Positions 40,003 to 48,701 of a stretch of DNA of 64,000 nt are shown here, in pieces. Each line of letters opens with the position of its first letter. Within the stretch, counting starts at the first letter, position 1. The DNA is taken from NCBI RefSeq assembly GCF_014692495.1, contig NZ_JACOIJ010000018.1, forward strand, positions 1-64,000, given 5' to 3'. A program made the translations under genes and the position numbers. Source of the DNA: Sphingobacterium litopenaei (GTDB taxonomy: Bacteria > Bacteroidota > Bacteroidia > Sphingobacteriales > Sphingobacteriaceae). Under the pieces are notes generated by a model, which saw nothing but the letters and a program-made list of their open reading frames with translations, was not told where the DNA came from and did no database searches.

Positions 40003-40040
40003 CAACAAAAGCCTTCAAAAATTTTGAAGGCTTTTGTTTT
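40003..40040 (+). terminator. Terminator of accA
   Basis: AACAAAAGCCTTCAAAA and TTTTGAAGGCTTTTGTT form a perfect long hairpin ending in T residues. Confidence 0.9.
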
Positions 40041-40058
40041 GAATTAAGTTTAAGGTAT

Positions 40059-40093
40059 AAAAAATGCGGAGCTTTTGAAACTCCGCATTTTTA
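40059..40093 (-). terminator. Terminator of the M16 peptidase gene
   Basis: AAAATGCGGAG and CTCCGCATTTT pair around CTTTTGAAA with A and T runs outside. It serves the minus-strand peptidase gene and backs up the accA terminator. Confidence 0.88.
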
Positions 40094-40110
40094 GTAATTG
40101 CAAATTTAAA

Positions 40111-42975
40111 TTATTTAGTTTCTTCAGGAAGAAGGATAAATTTAAATAACTTATCCTCTTTCAAGTATTTCTCTGCAACCGCTTTAACAGATGAGATATT
40201 TACTTTTTTCAATTTCTCTAAATATTTCAACATTGCAGTAGGATTTTCTTTCAAGCGGTAAGCTCCAGAAATTTCACCCAACCAGTAATTGTTTTCTTTC
40301 AAATCCAATTCGTATTGACGCGTTTTTTCAATGATGAATTTATCCAAATCTACTTGCGTAGGACCATTTTTCTTGATCTTGTTGATTTCATCCAAAGCAG
40401 AATTAATCAAAGATTGATATTTATCCAAACTTGTTCCGAAACCAATATTGAAAGAATATCTACCTGTTGGGAATTTAGAATATGATGCAGAAGCTCCTGT
40501 ACCATATACACCACTTTCATCTTCACGCAAACGCTCTAACAATTTAATAGAAAGAACAGATTCCAAAGCATCCATATTGATGTTTTCATCATCATTATAT
40601 GTGTAATCACCCAAGAAAGCAAGACTTACTTGTGCTTTTGCTTCTTTACCTTTGTTTACTACAACCTCAACACCTTTTGCCGGAGGTAAGATTTTTAAAT
40701 CTCTAGCCTCTTCTGGTTTATTTGATGATGGCAGCGAAGCTAAATATTGTTCTAAATAAGGTTTTAAATCTTCCTCATTGAATGAACCTACAATAGTAAA
40801 GGTGAAACCTGAAGCATCCGCAAATCTTTCTTTAAAAATTTCTAATGTTCTTTCTTTAGAAATTGATTTTATTTGCTCTGGTGAAGCATTATTCTTACGA
40901 ATGTTGTCACCATACAAGGCTTTGTTGATAGCTGTCTGGAATACAAAACGAGGTTCGCTTTCTCTGTTTTCCATTGAAGCGATAGTTTTCGCAATGATAC
41001 CTTGGAAAATATCTTCATCCAAACGTGGTTCTGTGAAATAGGCATGAATTAATTCAAAAGCTGTTTTCAAACCTTCTTTGTCAGTACTACCCGACACACC
41101 TTCGAATCGTTCACTGATGTAAGGAGAAATCCCCACGTTTTTACCTGCTAAATATTTACGAATCTCAACAGCATTTAATTGACCAACACCAGAAGAATTA
41201 ACAATACCAGCCGCGTTTGAAGCATTGAAATAATCTTTATCATCGTACAACGAATGACCACCTTCGCTGAAAGCAGAAATTAAAATCTGATCATTTTTGA
41301 ATGTTGTAGGTTTTAAAATTACTTTCACTCCATTGCTCAATGTCAATTCTTTCGAACCAATTGCATCAATTGCTTTAACAGACTTAATAGTACCTTTAAC
41401 TGGTTCTTTAGACAACAGTGGTAAATCAGAAACTTGATCCTCATAGGCTGTCAAAGTTTCTTTATTTACGCTTCCTAACCAATTATTAACGATTGCCTCA
41501 TCTGGCATTTTATCTTTATCTTTTTCAGGACCCATGATGATAATATCACGGTTTGTTTCCGCATAGTATTTATTACCAATTGCTTCCACTTCTTTCAATG
41601 TAAGCGAAGGCAATAATTGTTTAGTCAATTGGTAATCCTGTTCAATACTCATTGCCGCCTCACCTCTCAAGAAATGACCTAGGTAATTGTTGACATAAGT
41701 GTCCGATTTTACTTTATCACGTTCCTGATAAGCCATTTCATTGCTTTTGCTATACATCGCAATAGCACGTTGGAATTCACTTTCGGTAATACCGAATTGC
41801 TCAAAACGCTTTAATTCTCTATAAACTGTTTGGATACTTGCTTCCAATTGATTTGGTTTAGGCACAGCCACCAAAGTCATCGCATCAAATACATCTAAAA
41901 CTCCGTCCACACTTACAAATGCTTGCAAAAATGGCGCGTCTGGTTTTTGACTAATTTCTCTCAAACGAGCATTGATAACTTGGTTGAATACACCTTTAAT
42001 TAATGAAGTGCGGTAATCGCCTACAGATTTAACCTCAGATTTTGGATGCTTGATTAAAACACGCGCTACTGTTTGCGGCATTTCTGGATCAGTAATCACT
42101 TTAAATTGATTTTTATTCAACAAATCAATTCCAAACTGCTTACGTTCTGCTGGTTTCTTAACCACTTTCATATCCGAGAACAAACGAACGACTTCTTTTT
42201 CCATTTGTTGTGGATCGATATCACCTACGATGATGATGGATTGTAAGTCTGGTCTATACCATCTTTGGTGAAAATCACGAATCAATTGGTGTTTGAAACC
42301 CATCACTACTTCTTCTGTACCAATTGGAAGACGGTTTGAATATAATGATCCATTCAATAGCACAGGTAACATTTGTTCTTGCATGCGTTGACTTGCCCCA
42401 CGACCACCACGCATTTCTTCCATAATGATACCGCGTTCTTTATCAATTTCGTCCGAAGACAATAAAGCATCTTGTGCCCAATCACGCATTACTTGAAGAC
42501 CATTTTTCAATAATTCAGGATCGTCCGAAGGAATTGGCAATTGGTATACCGTTTCATTGAAACCTGTATACGCATTTAAATCCGAACCAAAACGTACTCC
42601 TGCTTTTTGTAGATAATCCACTAATTCATTTTTTGGGAAGTGCTTCAATCCATTGAAGTTCATGTGCTCCAAAAAGTGAGCTAATCCTCTTTCTTCTTCC
42701 TTCTCAAGAATAGACCCTACTTTCACGCCCAAATACATTGTCACACGTTTCTCAGGCTCTGTATTTTTGCGGATATAATATGTAAATCCATTCTTTAATT
42801 TGCCAACCTTTACATCTTTGTCAAAAGGTAAAGGACTAGACCATGCTAGTGTATCTTGGCTTAAAATCGTTCTTACTTCTGAAGACAGCGCTGCATTAAA
42901 ATTAGATTTAGCTTGCAACGAGCTAAATGTAGCTGGCAATAAAAATGCTACTGCTAGAGGTTTTAAAAATTTCAT
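40111..42975 (-). CDS. M16-family zinc metallopeptidase, exported
   Basis: A 954-residue pitrilysin-type peptidase with a signal peptide (MKFLKPLAVAFLLPATFSSLQA) directing it to the periplasm. The inverted zinc motif HFLEH (about residues 100-104) with a downstream Glu region (DELVDY-like, AYTGFNETVY) marks the active first half. The second half (from about residue 530) repeats the fold without a zinc site, as normal in this family. It is transcribed alone. The substrate is not known; members degrade peptides. Confidence 0.92.
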   Translation of the reverse strand: MKFLKPLAVAFLLPATFSSLQAKSNFNAALSSEVRTILSQDTLAWSSPLPFDKDVKVGKLKNGFTYYIRKNTEPEKRVTMYLGVKVGSILEKEEERGLAHFLEHMNFNGLKHFPKNELVDYLQKAGVRFGSDLNAYTGFNETVYQLPIPSDDPELLKNGLQVMRDWAQDALLSSDEIDKERGIIMEEMRGGRGASQRMQEQMLPVLLNGSLYSNRLPIGTEEVVMGFKHQLIRDFHQRWYRPDLQSIIIVGDIDPQQMEKEVVRLFSDMKVVKKPAERKQFGIDLLNKNQFKVITDPEMPQTVARVLIKHPKSEVKSVGDYRTSLIKGVFNQVINARLREISQKPDAPFLQAFVSVDGVLDVFDAMTLVAVPKPNQLEASIQTVYRELKRFEQFGITESEFQRAIAMYSKSNEMAYQERDKVKSDTYVNNYLGHFLRGEAAMSIEQDYQLTKQLLPSLTLKEVEAIGNKYYAETNRDIIIMGPEKDKDKMPDEAIVNNWLGSVNKETLTAYEDQVSDLPLLSKEPVKGTIKSVKAIDAIGSKELTLSNGVKVILKPTTFKNDQILISAFSEGGHSLYDDKDYFNASNAAGIVNSSGVGQLNAVEIRKYLAGKNVGISPYISERFEGVSGSTDKEGLKTAFELIHAYFTEPRLDEDIFQGIIAKTIASMENRESEPRFVFQTAINKALYGDNIRKNNASPEQIKSISKERTLEIFKERFADASGFTFTIVGSFNEEDLKPYLEQYLASLPSSNKPEEARDLKILPPAKGVEVVVNKGKEAKAQVSLAFLGDYTYNDDENINMDALESVLSIKLLERLREDESGVYGTGASASYSKFPTGRYSFNIGFGTSLDKYQSLINSALDEINKIKKNGPTQVDLDKFIIEKTRQYELDLKENNYWLGEISGAYRLKENPTAMLKYLEKLKKVNISSVKAVAEKYLKEDKLFKFILLPEETK

Positions 42976-43070
42976 TAATTTAGAGCTTTAAATATTATAC
43001 AAATTAAATATTAATAATCGATAAGCAAAACACTATCACTGTATTTTTTACATTATTTAAGAGTTGAAGG

Positions 43071-43964
43071 ATGAATTGGGAGGCAATACTGAAAGATTTC
43101 AAGAAATTTTTATCGTTTGAACGGAATTTATCTAAAAATTCTATCCTTGCATATATAAATGATGTAGATAAAATCAGAGTGTATGCTGAGGATAATAATA
43201 TCCCTTTAGAAAAACTATCAACTAAAGACTTTCAAAATTTCCTGGCGTGGATAAACGAATTTAATATTTCCCCTTATTCCCAAGCAAGAATTATATCAGG
43301 ACTCAAATCATTTTTCAATTTTCTGCAGTTGGAATATAATTTTGAAAATAATCCTGCCTCTTTGATTGAAACGCCCAGATTAGAAAGAAAGATTCCGGAT
43401 GTATTGGATGTAGCCGATATAGACAACCTCATCAATGCCATTGACCTTTCACAGCCTGAAGGGCCTCGCAATAAAGCCATGCTCGAGGTATTATATGGCT
43501 GTGGATTACGTGTAAGCGAATTGATTGATTTAAAAATCTCCAACCTCCATCTGGAGGTGGAATTTATTAAGATCGAAGGAAAAGGCAATAAAGAGAGGTT
43601 AATCCCAATCGGTCATCAAGCTATCAAGTATTTAAAGATCTATTTGGAGGAATCGCGTCCCCACCTACCTATAAAAGCTGGAAATGAAGATTTCGTATTT
43701 TTAAATCGACGGGGTGCGGCCATGACACGTGTCATGGTCTTTATAATTATCAAAGATTTAGCGGCTAAAATAGGCTTACAGAAGAAGATTAGCCCACATA
43801 CATTCCGTCATAGCTTTGCATCGCATTTGGTCGAAGGAGGTGCGGATTTGCGCGCTGTACAGGATATGCTCGGTCATGAGAGTATTACCACCACCGAAAT
43901 CTATACACATATAGACAAAGATTATCTGCAATCTATTATCACGCAGTATCACCCAAGGTCATAA
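43071..43964 (+). CDS. xerD: Site-specific tyrosine recombinase XerD/XerC
   Basis: Resolves chromosome dimers at dif. The 297 residues have an N-terminal SAM-like core-binding domain (FLSFERNLSKNSILAYINDV) and the catalytic domain with Arg in YGCGLRVSEL, Lys in EGKGNKERLIP, HTFRHSFASHLVEGGADLR, LGHESITTTEIYTHID and the Tyr nucleophile. Length and lack of neighbours from a mobile element argue for a housekeeping recombinase and not an integrase, even though a tRNA gene follows. XerC or XerD cannot be fully separated. Confidence 0.9.
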   Translation: MNWEAILKDFKKFLSFERNLSKNSILAYINDVDKIRVYAEDNNIPLEKLSTKDFQNFLAWINEFNISPYSQARIISGLKSFFNFLQLEYNFENNPASLIETPRLERKIPDVLDVADIDNLINAIDLSQPEGPRNKAMLEVLYGCGLRVSELIDLKISNLHLEVEFIKIEGKGNKERLIPIGHQAIKYLKIYLEESRPHLPIKAGNEDFVFLNRRGAAMTRVMVFIIIKDLAAKIGLQKKISPHTFRHSFASHLVEGGADLRAVQDMLGHESITTTEIYTHIDKDYLQSIITQYHPRS

Positions 43965-43968
43965 AACA

Positions 43969-43999
43969 GAAAAAGCATCTAGTAAACTAGATGCTTTCT
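43969..43999. terminator. Terminator shared by xerD and tRNA-Arg copy 2
   Basis: AAAGCATCTAG and CTAGATGCTTT form a perfect stem around TAAA, with A and T tracts on both sides. It lies between the convergent xerD and tRNA genes. Confidence 0.88.
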
Positions 44000-44001
44000 T
44001 G

Positions 44002-44075
<74 letters not shown>

Positions 44076-44121
44076 TTTAATCTTCAACTTTCAGACTGTA
44101 TGTCGTTCCGTTTCGATGATG

Positions 44122-44152
44122 CAAATATGAGGAGATTTTTAATTATTTCAAA
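44122..44152 (-). promoter_or_regulatory. Promoter of tRNA-Arg copy 2
   Basis: On the minus strand TTTG (44149-44152) and CATATTTG (44122-44129; one mismatch at the first base) have the same spacing as at copy 1, and CATCAT follows. It overlaps the 5' flank of the divergent hydrolase gene. Confidence 0.65.
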
Positions 44153-44240
44153 CTTTTTCTCACTTTTTTTCTACTTTAGAAGCACTTTTTTAGGTATATT
44201 ACTGATACATAAAGAAATAATTTTTTCAATAAATTTTTAT

Positions 44241-45104
44241 ATGGCAGAGCGCATAATTCGATCTGGGAAAGCTCAGATCCACGACATAAACATTTCCTAC
44301 TACATTAAGAAGGCAACTGAACCCGAAGAAAAGGTCATAATCTTTATCCACGGCTTCCCTTTCAACAAAAATTCATGGAAATATCAACTCGAATCGCTCG
44401 AGGACAATATCACCGGTATTGCTATCGATGTACGTGGACATGGATTGAGTACTTCGGGTCATGGATTTTTTAGCATTGATGTATTTGCGAAGGATTTGGA
44501 AGCTTTCATGGAGAAACTTGAATTACAGAACGTGGTGCTGTGTGGCGTCAGTATGGGTGGTTATATCGCTTTACGTGCTTACGAACTTTTCCCCGAGAAA
44601 ATCGCGGGATTAATCCTTTCAGATACACACCACAGAGCTGACGACAATGCAGGCAAACAAAAGCGTTTTGATAGCATACAAGCGATTCTACGCTATGGCC
44701 GTAGACCTTTTGCCATTGCTTTTATTGATAACCTTTTTACGAAGAAAACTATTCAAGAAAACGAAGAAGTCATAGATTTAATAAAAAGTAGCATTCGTCG
44801 TAATTCAGTAAGGAATATCTGCGCAACACAACTGGCTTTAGCTTCCCGCACAGATTCAACAGAACTACTTTCCAAAATCACAGTTCCTACCCTAATTATC
44901 CGTGGTGAACAAGATAAAATTACGCCTAAAGCACTGATGGAAGAATTACATCAAGGAACTAAAAATTCTGTCTTTGTAGAAATACCAAATACAGGACATC
45001 TGCCAAATCTCGAAGACCCTTTAGCTTTTAATAGAGAGATAAATGGATTTTTGTTAGAGAGGTTAGGAACCGGCAACATGAAAAGGCACTATAATTTCAT
45101 TTAA
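44241..45104 (+). CDS. Alpha/beta-hydrolase
   Basis: 287 residues with the full hydrolase-fold triad: oxyanion-hole HGFPFNKNSW, nucleophile Ser in GVSMGGY, acidic GEQDKITP and His in NTGHLPNLEDP. The frame is open upstream to an ATG at 44100, but that region contains the tRNA promoter and a low-complexity stretch, so the ATG at 44241 (MAERIIRSG) is chosen. Substrate unknown; by fold an esterase, lactonase or peptidase. The gene stands alone between a tRNA and an accessory stretch. Confidence 0.86.
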   Translation: MAERIIRSGKAQIHDINISYYIKKATEPEEKVIIFIHGFPFNKNSWKYQLESLEDNITGIAIDVRGHGLSTSGHGFFSIDVFAKDLEAFMEKLELQNVVLCGVSMGGYIALRAYELFPEKIAGLILSDTHHRADDNAGKQKRFDSIQAILRYGRRPFAIAFIDNLFTKKTIQENEEVIDLIKSSIRRNSVRNICATQLALASRTDSTELLSKITVPTLIIRGEQDKITPKALMEELHQGTKNSVFVEIPNTGHLPNLEDPLAFNREINGFLLERLGTGNMKRHYNFI

Positions 45105-45200
45105 CTTAATGGTCAAAATTTATCTCAAACCATTCATAAATAGTTTTAAAAGCTATTAAAACATTGGAATTTAAAAATCCTATGTCTTAGAGTCATTTAT

Positions 45201-45566
45201 ATGCAAAATTCGAATATACATAGATTACTTATATCTGCAGCAACCATCTTATGGATAATTACTTCTTTTACTTTATTAGTAGATAAAGAACCTTATTCTA
45301 GTCAATCATTATTTATTACCCTAATCCTTCTAATAACTGGGATACTTTATTGGTTAAGATATTATAGGTTAAAAAAAGGATATTATCCAAATATCAATAA
45401 CATATTAAGCAATTTTAGCTTTAACGGAGGGCGAGTCCTAGTTAATAGTAGATATCTATTAAATCATATCTTAGAATTTTGGACAATATTGTTATTGATA
45501 GTAAATATAATCTCTATAGTTTTTTTATCTATTAAAAAAACTATAGAGTTTATTAACCCCAAATAG
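45201..45566 (+). CDS. Small membrane protein of unknown function
   Basis: 121 residues, not recognised. Three hydrophobic segments are visible: LLISAATILWIITSFTLLV (about 9-27), SLFITLILLITGILYWL (about 35-51) and WTILLLIVNIISIVFLSI (about 93-110). Between the last two is a basic, Asn-rich loop. The 3' end encodes a perfect 16-bp inverted repeat, and the stop codon is inside a repeat that recurs after higA. Whether it is truly expressed is unclear. Confidence 0.45.
   Translation: MQNSNIHRLLISAATILWIITSFTLLVDKEPYSSQSLFITLILLITGILYWLRYYRLKKGYYPNINNILSNFSFNGGRVLVNSRYLLNHILEFWTILLLIVNIISIVFLSIKKTIEFINPK
45512..45548. repeat. Perfect 16-bp inverted repeat in a coding 3' end
   Basis: CTCTATAGTTTTTTTA and TAAAAAAACTATAGAG pair without mismatch around TCTAT. 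The stem is AT-rich. It lies inside the last codons of the small membrane protein. Confidence 0.85.
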
Positions 45567-45579
45567 CTTTCACTATTGG
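45551..45579 (+). repeat. Left copy of the repeat flanking higBA
   Basis: TATTAACCCCAAATAGCTTT plus CACTATTGG matches the hairpin at 46345-46386 in 25 or more positions, with the right half of the stem decayed. Confidence 0.6.
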
Positions 45580-45643
45580 AAATTATTAAATCAATAATGA
45601 TCGCCTCAATTTTCTATACTCGCTCATTATAATCGCTACAATA

Positions 45644-45677
45644 AATTTCCCATTTTGGGAAATTACAACTATATTTG
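45644..45677 (+). promoter_or_regulatory. higBA promoter with overlapping operator
   Basis: AATTTCCC-ATTTT-GGGAAATT (45644-45664) is a perfect 8-bp-arm palindrome placed where the -33 region should be. TATATTTG (45670-45677) is a perfect -7 box, 16 bp before the TTG start. This fits autorepression by HigA. Confidence 0.65.
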
Positions 45678-45693
45678 TTTAAAATAGAAATAC

Positions 45694-45987
45694 TTGAGAG
45701 TTATAGCAAAGAAAATACTTCGAGAGTTTTGGGAAAAACATTCAGGTTGCGAACAGCAACTAAAATCGTGGTATGCTGAAGCTGAAAAAGGGACTTGGAA
45801 AAACTTGAATGAATTAAAGCTTGAATATCCAAGTTTAAGTGTTTTAGAAGATAATCGCGTTTGTTTTAATATAAAGGGTAATCATTATCGATTGATTGTT
45901 AAAATCAATTTCAGTTATCAAATGATGTGGATTCGCTTTATAGGCTCTCATGCCGAATATGATAAAATAGATGCCAACAAAATTTAA
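45694..45987 (+). CDS. higB: HigB-type toxin, ribosome-dependent mRNA interferase
   Basis: 97 residues of the RelE/ParE-like HigB family: the start VIAKKILREFWEKHSGCEQQLKSWY, a helix-loop, then NRVCFNIKGNHYRLIVKINF and MMWIRFIGSHAEYDKID, all typical of HigB. It cuts mRNA on the ribosome when free of antitoxin. The start codon is TTG; no ATG is available in this position. Toxin-first order and 5-bp spacing to the antitoxin are the usual higBA layout. Confidence 0.9.
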   Translation: MRVIAKKILREFWEKHSGCEQQLKSWYAEAEKGTWKNLNELKLEYPSLSVLEDNRVCFNIKGNHYRLIVKINFSYQMMWIRFIGSHAEYDKIDANKI

Positions 45988-45992
45988 AAGAT

Positions 45993-46349
45993 ATGAATGT
46001 AAAACCTATCAAAACAGAACAAGATTATATGGAAGCATTAGAAAGATTAGAAGTAATTTTTGATGCTAAACCAGGAACGAAAGAAGGTGATGAATTAGAA
46101 ATCTTAGGAATCTTGTTGGAAAAATATGAAAATGAAAACTTTCCAATTGAACTTCCTGACCCTATTGAAGCTATAAAATTCCGTATGGAGCAATTAAATT
46201 ATTCGCAGAATGATTTAGCGGAAATTATCGGTTTAAAAAGTAGAGCTAGCGAAATCTTAAACAAGAAAAGAAAATTATCATTAGAAATGATTCGAAAATT
46301 AACAGATAAATTACATATTCCATCTGAAGTGCTAATCCAAGCATATTAA
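45993..46349 (+). CDS. higA: HigA-type antitoxin with helix-turn-helix
   Basis: 118 residues. The N-terminal half is acidic (toxin-binding); the C-terminal half carries an XRE-type helix-turn-helix (MEQLNYSQNDLAEIIGLKSRASEILNKKRKLS). It neutralises HigB and represses the pair. The palindrome at 45644-45664 is the probable operator. Confidence 0.9.
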   Translation: MNVKPIKTEQDYMEALERLEVIFDAKPGTKEGDELEILGILLEKYENENFPIELPDPIEAIKFRMEQLNYSQNDLAEIIGLKSRASEILNKKRKLSLEMIRKLTDKLHIPSEVLIQAY

Positions 46350-46386
46350 CAACAACCCCCAAATAGCTTCCACTATTTGGGGGTTG
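46345..46386. terminator. Hairpin between higA and cysN, right copy of the higBA-flanking repeat
   Basis: CAACCCCCAAATAG and CTATTTGGGGGTTG (46353-46386) form a perfect 14-bp stem around CTTCCA. T-tracts are weak on both sides, but the position between convergent genes fits a terminator. The sequence from TATTAAC onward repeats at 45551-45579. Confidence 0.65.
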
Positions 46387-46408
46387 ACTTATAAAAATCT
46401 AAAGAATC

Positions 46409-47653
46409 TTACAATAACTCTTCTACAGTCAAGGCGCCTACCGTAAGATTATTGCGTGGATCGATAATAATACCACGTGCATTACCTGGAAAATCTCGGT
46501 TTAAATCAAAAACCACTTCTTCCGCAGCTTTAACGGATACGCGACCAATATCATTTAAACGGATATCTTCATCATAGATGCGTTCTTGTGTATTGACATC
46601 AAATTTGTATTGCACTTCAGGGATTTTGATTTTGGTTACTTTAGTCTGATTTTGCAATAAATACACTTGATTTGTATCCAAAGCTTTATTTTCAAACCAA
46701 GAGATATTTGCTTCAAAACCACGTTCTGCATACGCAGGTTTATTTGCCGACACGATAAAATCACCACGCGAAATATCTACATCATCCTTTAAATGCAAGA
46801 CCACCGATTGACCATCATGTGCGGCTTCTAAAAGTTGTTGGCCTAATTCTATGCGTTCTATAGTCGTTTGTACTCCGCTAGGTAAAATGACCACTGACTC
46901 TCCTACTTTTAAACCTTCACCAATCACACGACCTGCATACCCTCTATAATCTGGATAATCTGCCGATTGCGGACGAATTACCCATTGCACTGGAAAACGC
47001 CATGTATCAAGATTGCTTTCCTCGAATTCCACCTGCTCTAAGTATTCCAATAATGTTGGGCCTTCATACCAAGCAATACGTAAAGATTTATCTACGATAT
47101 TATCCCCTTTCAAAGCCGAAACGGGAATAAAATCTACATGCTCTAATTTTAAGTTTTTCGCTAGTTGCAAGTAGTCAGCCTTAATAGTTTTATATACATC
47201 CTCACTATAATCCACCATGTCCATTTTGTTGACACAAACCAGCACTTGTTTTAAGGATAACAATTTAGCAATAAAGGAGTGACGCTTTGTTTGTTCAATT
47301 ACACCTTTACGTGCATCAATTAGTATAATAATTAAATCCGAATTCGATGCTCCTGTAATCATATTGCGCGTATATTGGATATGTCCTGGCGCATCCGCAA
47401 TGATGAACTTACGATTTTCTGTTTGGAAATATTTGTAAGCCACATCAATGGTAATACCTTGTTCACGTTCAGCTTTTAGACCGTCGGTCAAAATAGCCAA
47501 ATCAACAGTTCCATCATCGTTCTTGCGATTCGCTTTTTGAATAGCCTCCAATTGGTCATCCAGAATCGAGTTGGTATCATATAGCAAACGGCCAATTAAA
47601 GTACTTTTTCCATCGTCAACAGAACCAGCCGTTATAAATTTTAGAATATTCAT
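46409..47653 (-). CDS. cysN: Sulfate adenylyltransferase, GTPase subunit
   Basis: The GTP-driven subunit that raises the yield of APS formation by CysD. The 414 residues are elongation-factor-like: P-loop GSVDDGKSTLIGRLL (about residues 10-24), DAPGHIQYTRNM, NKMD and two beta-barrel domains. It ends after these, so there is no fused APS kinase (CysC). It is the last gene of the sulfate-assimilation operon, 112 bp after cysD. Confidence 0.95.
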   Translation of the reverse strand: MNILKFITAGSVDDGKSTLIGRLLYDTNSILDDQLEAIQKANRKNDDGTVDLAILTDGLKAEREQGITIDVAYKYFQTENRKFIIADAPGHIQYTRNMITGASNSDLIIILIDARKGVIEQTKRHSFIAKLLSLKQVLVCVNKMDMVDYSEDVYKTIKADYLQLAKNLKLEHVDFIPVSALKGDNIVDKSLRIAWYEGPTLLEYLEQVEFEESNLDTWRFPVQWVIRPQSADYPDYRGYAGRVIGEGLKVGESVVILPSGVQTTIERIELGQQLLEAAHDGQSVVLHLKDDVDISRGDFIVSANKPAYAERGFEANISWFENKALDTNQVYLLQNQTKVTKIKIPEVQYKFDVNTQERIYDEDIRLNDIGRVSVKAAEEVVFDLNRDFPGNARGIIIDPRNNLTVGALTVEELL

Positions 47654-47765
47654 TGTTTACTTAGAATTGAGTAGTGAGTATTGAGATGTGAGACGATTAC
47701 AAAGTCTAATATCTTATATCTATTGTCTAAAATCTCATATCTCCAGTCTAACATCTATTATCTCC
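47654..47765 (-). repeat. Degenerate short repeats between cysD and cysN
   Basis: The minus strand is almost made of repeats of the type GATnTTAGAC (three copies) followed by TCTCACATCTCAATACTCAC-like units. One strand is strongly pyrimidine-rich. No gene, clear promoter or hairpin is seen. Confidence 0.6.
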
Positions 47766-48656
47766 TTAAAAATAACCTTGTTTCTTACGTTCTTCCATCG
47801 CAGCTTCGGATACTTTATCATCCATACGTGCACCACGCTCACTTACAGTTGAAGCTTTGATTTCCGCGATAATATCGTCTAATTCTGTTGCCACCGAACC
47901 TACAGCAGCCGTACAAGTCATATCACCAACCGTTCTGAAACGCACAGATTTATGTTCGACCAAATCTTCCGAATCTATATTTAGACATTCTGCGGCAGCC
48001 ATCCATTGACCATTACGCCATACGACATCACGTTCATGACTAAAGTAGATGGAAGGCAACGCAATATTTTCGCGTTTGATGTAACTCCAAACATCCAATT
48101 CGGTCCAGTTAGAAATTGGGAAAATACGAACATTCTCTCCTTTATGAATTTTACCATTAAAGATATTCCAAAGTTCTGGACGTTGACGCTTAGGATCCCA
48201 TTGTCCAAATTCATCACGTACCGAGAAAATACGTTCTTTGGCTCTGGCTTTCTCTTCGTCACGACGTGCACCACCTATACAAGCATCAAAACCGTATTTT
48301 TCAATCGTATCCAACAAAGTTACCGTCTGCAATGCATTGCGGCTCGCATTCTTACCTTTCTGTTCGATAACCTTTCCTTGATCAATACTATCTTGCACCA
48401 AACCAACAATTAACTTTTCACCTAATTGCTCCACCAACCAATCTCTGTATTGAATAGTTTCTGGGAAATTGTGACCTGTATCAATATGCACTAGTGGAAA
48501 AGGAAATTTACCTGGTCTAAATGCTTTTTTAGCTAAATGAACTAATGTAATACTGTCTTTTCCTCCCGAAAATAGCAGTGCAGGATTTTCAAATTGCCCC
48601 GCCACCTCACGCAGTATGTAGATGGCTTCCGCCTCCAAATGATCTAAATAATCCAT
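47766..48656 (-). CDS. cysD: Sulfate adenylyltransferase, catalytic subunit
   Basis: Makes adenosine 5'-phosphosulfate (APS) from ATP and sulfate. The 296 residues carry the PP-loop LFSGGKDSITLVHLA (about residue 28) and the ARRDEEKARAKERIFS, NWTELDVWSYI and MEERKKQGYF terminus typical of CysD. It lies between cysH and cysN in the assimilation operon. Confidence 0.96.
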   Translation of the reverse strand: MDYLDHLEAEAIYILREVAGQFENPALLFSGGKDSITLVHLAKKAFRPGKFPFPLVHIDTGHNFPETIQYRDWLVEQLGEKLIVGLVQDSIDQGKVIEQKGKNASRNALQTVTLLDTIEKYGFDACIGGARRDEEKARAKERIFSVRDEFGQWDPKRQRPELWNIFNGKIHKGENVRIFPISNWTELDVWSYIKRENIALPSIYFSHERDVVWRNGQWMAAAECLNIDSEDLVEHKSVRFRTVGDMTCTAAVGSVATELDDIIAEIKASTVSERGARMDDKVSEAAMEERKKQGYF

Positions 48657-48701
48657 TCTTTACCCTTATTCGTATATATTTTCTTTCTTATGTATCTACT
48701 C

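Noticed and set aside
44100-44240. N-terminal extension of the alpha/beta-hydrolase
   Set aside because: The segment holds the tRNA-Arg promoter and encodes a low-complexity Phe-rich stretch; the family N-terminus fits the ATG at 44241.
47654-47765. CRISPR-like array
   Set aside because: Units are short, imperfect and without regular spacers; no cas genes are in the window.
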